Positions 6,823 through 6,879 of a DNA stretch of 6,879 nt are shown here, one piece after another (within the stretch, counting starts at the first letter, position 1; each line of letters opens with the position of its first letter). A program made the position numbers and the translations under genes. Origin of the DNA: DATCLA01 sp036564195 (GTDB lineage Bacteria; Bacillota; UBA4882; UBA8346); the NCBI GenBank assembly GCA_036564195.1, contig DATCLA010000200.1:1-6879 (forward strand). The letters run 5' to 3'. Under the pieces are notes generated by a model that saw only the letters and a list, made by a program, of their open reading frames with translations, was not told the DNA's origin and did no database searches.

Positions 6823-6851
6823 ATACCCCCTGAAGGAGGCAGAGGTTCCTC
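6796..6851 (+). promoter_or_regulatory. Foldable leader element ending at the next start codon
   Basis: GAGGAACCTC (6796-6805) is perfectly complementary to GAGGTTCCTC (6842-6851), giving a 10-bp closing stem. Inside are a perfect 5-bp hairpin, CATTC/GAATG (6807-6811 and 6817-6821, loop GGCAA), and a second possible hairpin, CCCCC (6826-6830) with GGAGG (6835-6839) around TGAA, containing one C-A mismatch. The second hairpin would bury the Shine-Dalgarno AAGGAGG (6833-6839), and the closing stem ends on the base before the ATG at 6852. The layout suggests control of translation initiation by RNA folding. It matches no riboswitch class I know, and there is no T tract, so it is not an intrinsic terminator. 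Confidence 0.4.
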
Positions 6852-6879
6852 ATGGAATTAGTTCGTTTAGTAGAAGAAA
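6852..6879 (+). CDS. Start of an unidentified gene, cut by the window edge
   Basis: An ATG at 6852 opens a frame of nine complete codons, MELVRLVEE, still open at the window end. AAGGAGG at 6833-6839 is a good ribosome binding sequence, though the 12-base gap to the ATG is longer than the 5-7 bases of the other genes here. An in-frame TGA at 6831-6833 rules out a start further upstream. With nine residues no family can be assigned. There is no terminator after the preceding gene, so it may belong to the same transcript. Confidence 0.4.

Noticed and set aside
6796..6851. The 10-bp inverted repeat as an intrinsic terminator or a transposon end
   Set aside because: No T tract follows it, the loop is long (36 bases), and no transposase, target duplication or second element end is visible.

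Overview
The window comes from a bacterium that looks like a member of the Bacillota (Firmicutes), probably an anaerobic clostridial or Limnochordia-like lineage. The signs are strong purine-rich Shine-Dalgarno sequences 5-7 bases before the start codons, a classic GC-stem plus T-tract terminator, roughly balanced base composition, and a two-gene glycan cluster of a type common in this phylum. The lineage is inferred from style and gene content, not from a marker gene. All recognisable genes are on the + strand.

Region 1 (1-2761) is a single-gene transcription unit: a possible promoter, an 871-codon gene, and a strong intrinsic terminator. The protein is a two-enzyme fusion. Its N-terminal half is a class III PLP aminotransferase of the putrescine aminotransferase (YgjG) type. 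A Pro/Ala linker joins it to a C-terminal half that resembles, from end to end, the long-chain acyl-ACP reductase (AAR) of cyanobacteria, including the Rossmann motif and the catalytic cysteine. I infer a two-step route from acyl thioester to aldehyde to primary amine in one polypeptide. This is the most interesting item in the window. In cyanobacteria AAR feeds aldehyde to an oxygen-dependent deformylating oxygenase; here the partner is a transaminase.

Region 2 (2762-6707) is a tight two-gene operon for glycan synthesis: a GT4-type glycosyltransferase, then a three-part protein made of a sugar-1-phosphate nucleotidyltransferase, a left-handed beta-helix and a phosphohexomutase-like domain. 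The two genes overlap by 59 bases. The nucleotidyltransferase part looks intact, so it probably supplies an activated sugar, possibly to the adjacent transferase. The mutase part keeps the fold but has lost its catalytic serine, metal-binding and phosphate-binding signatures, so it is probably not a working mutase.

Region 3 (6708-6879) has no obvious terminator. It holds an orphan Shine-Dalgarno sequence followed by a possible tiny open frame without a standard start codon, then a compact foldable element. In that element a 10-bp stem encloses two small hairpins, one of which could cover a second Shine-Dalgarno. The element ends directly at an ATG that opens a reading frame cut off by the window edge. 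It may be a translational control element for the next gene.
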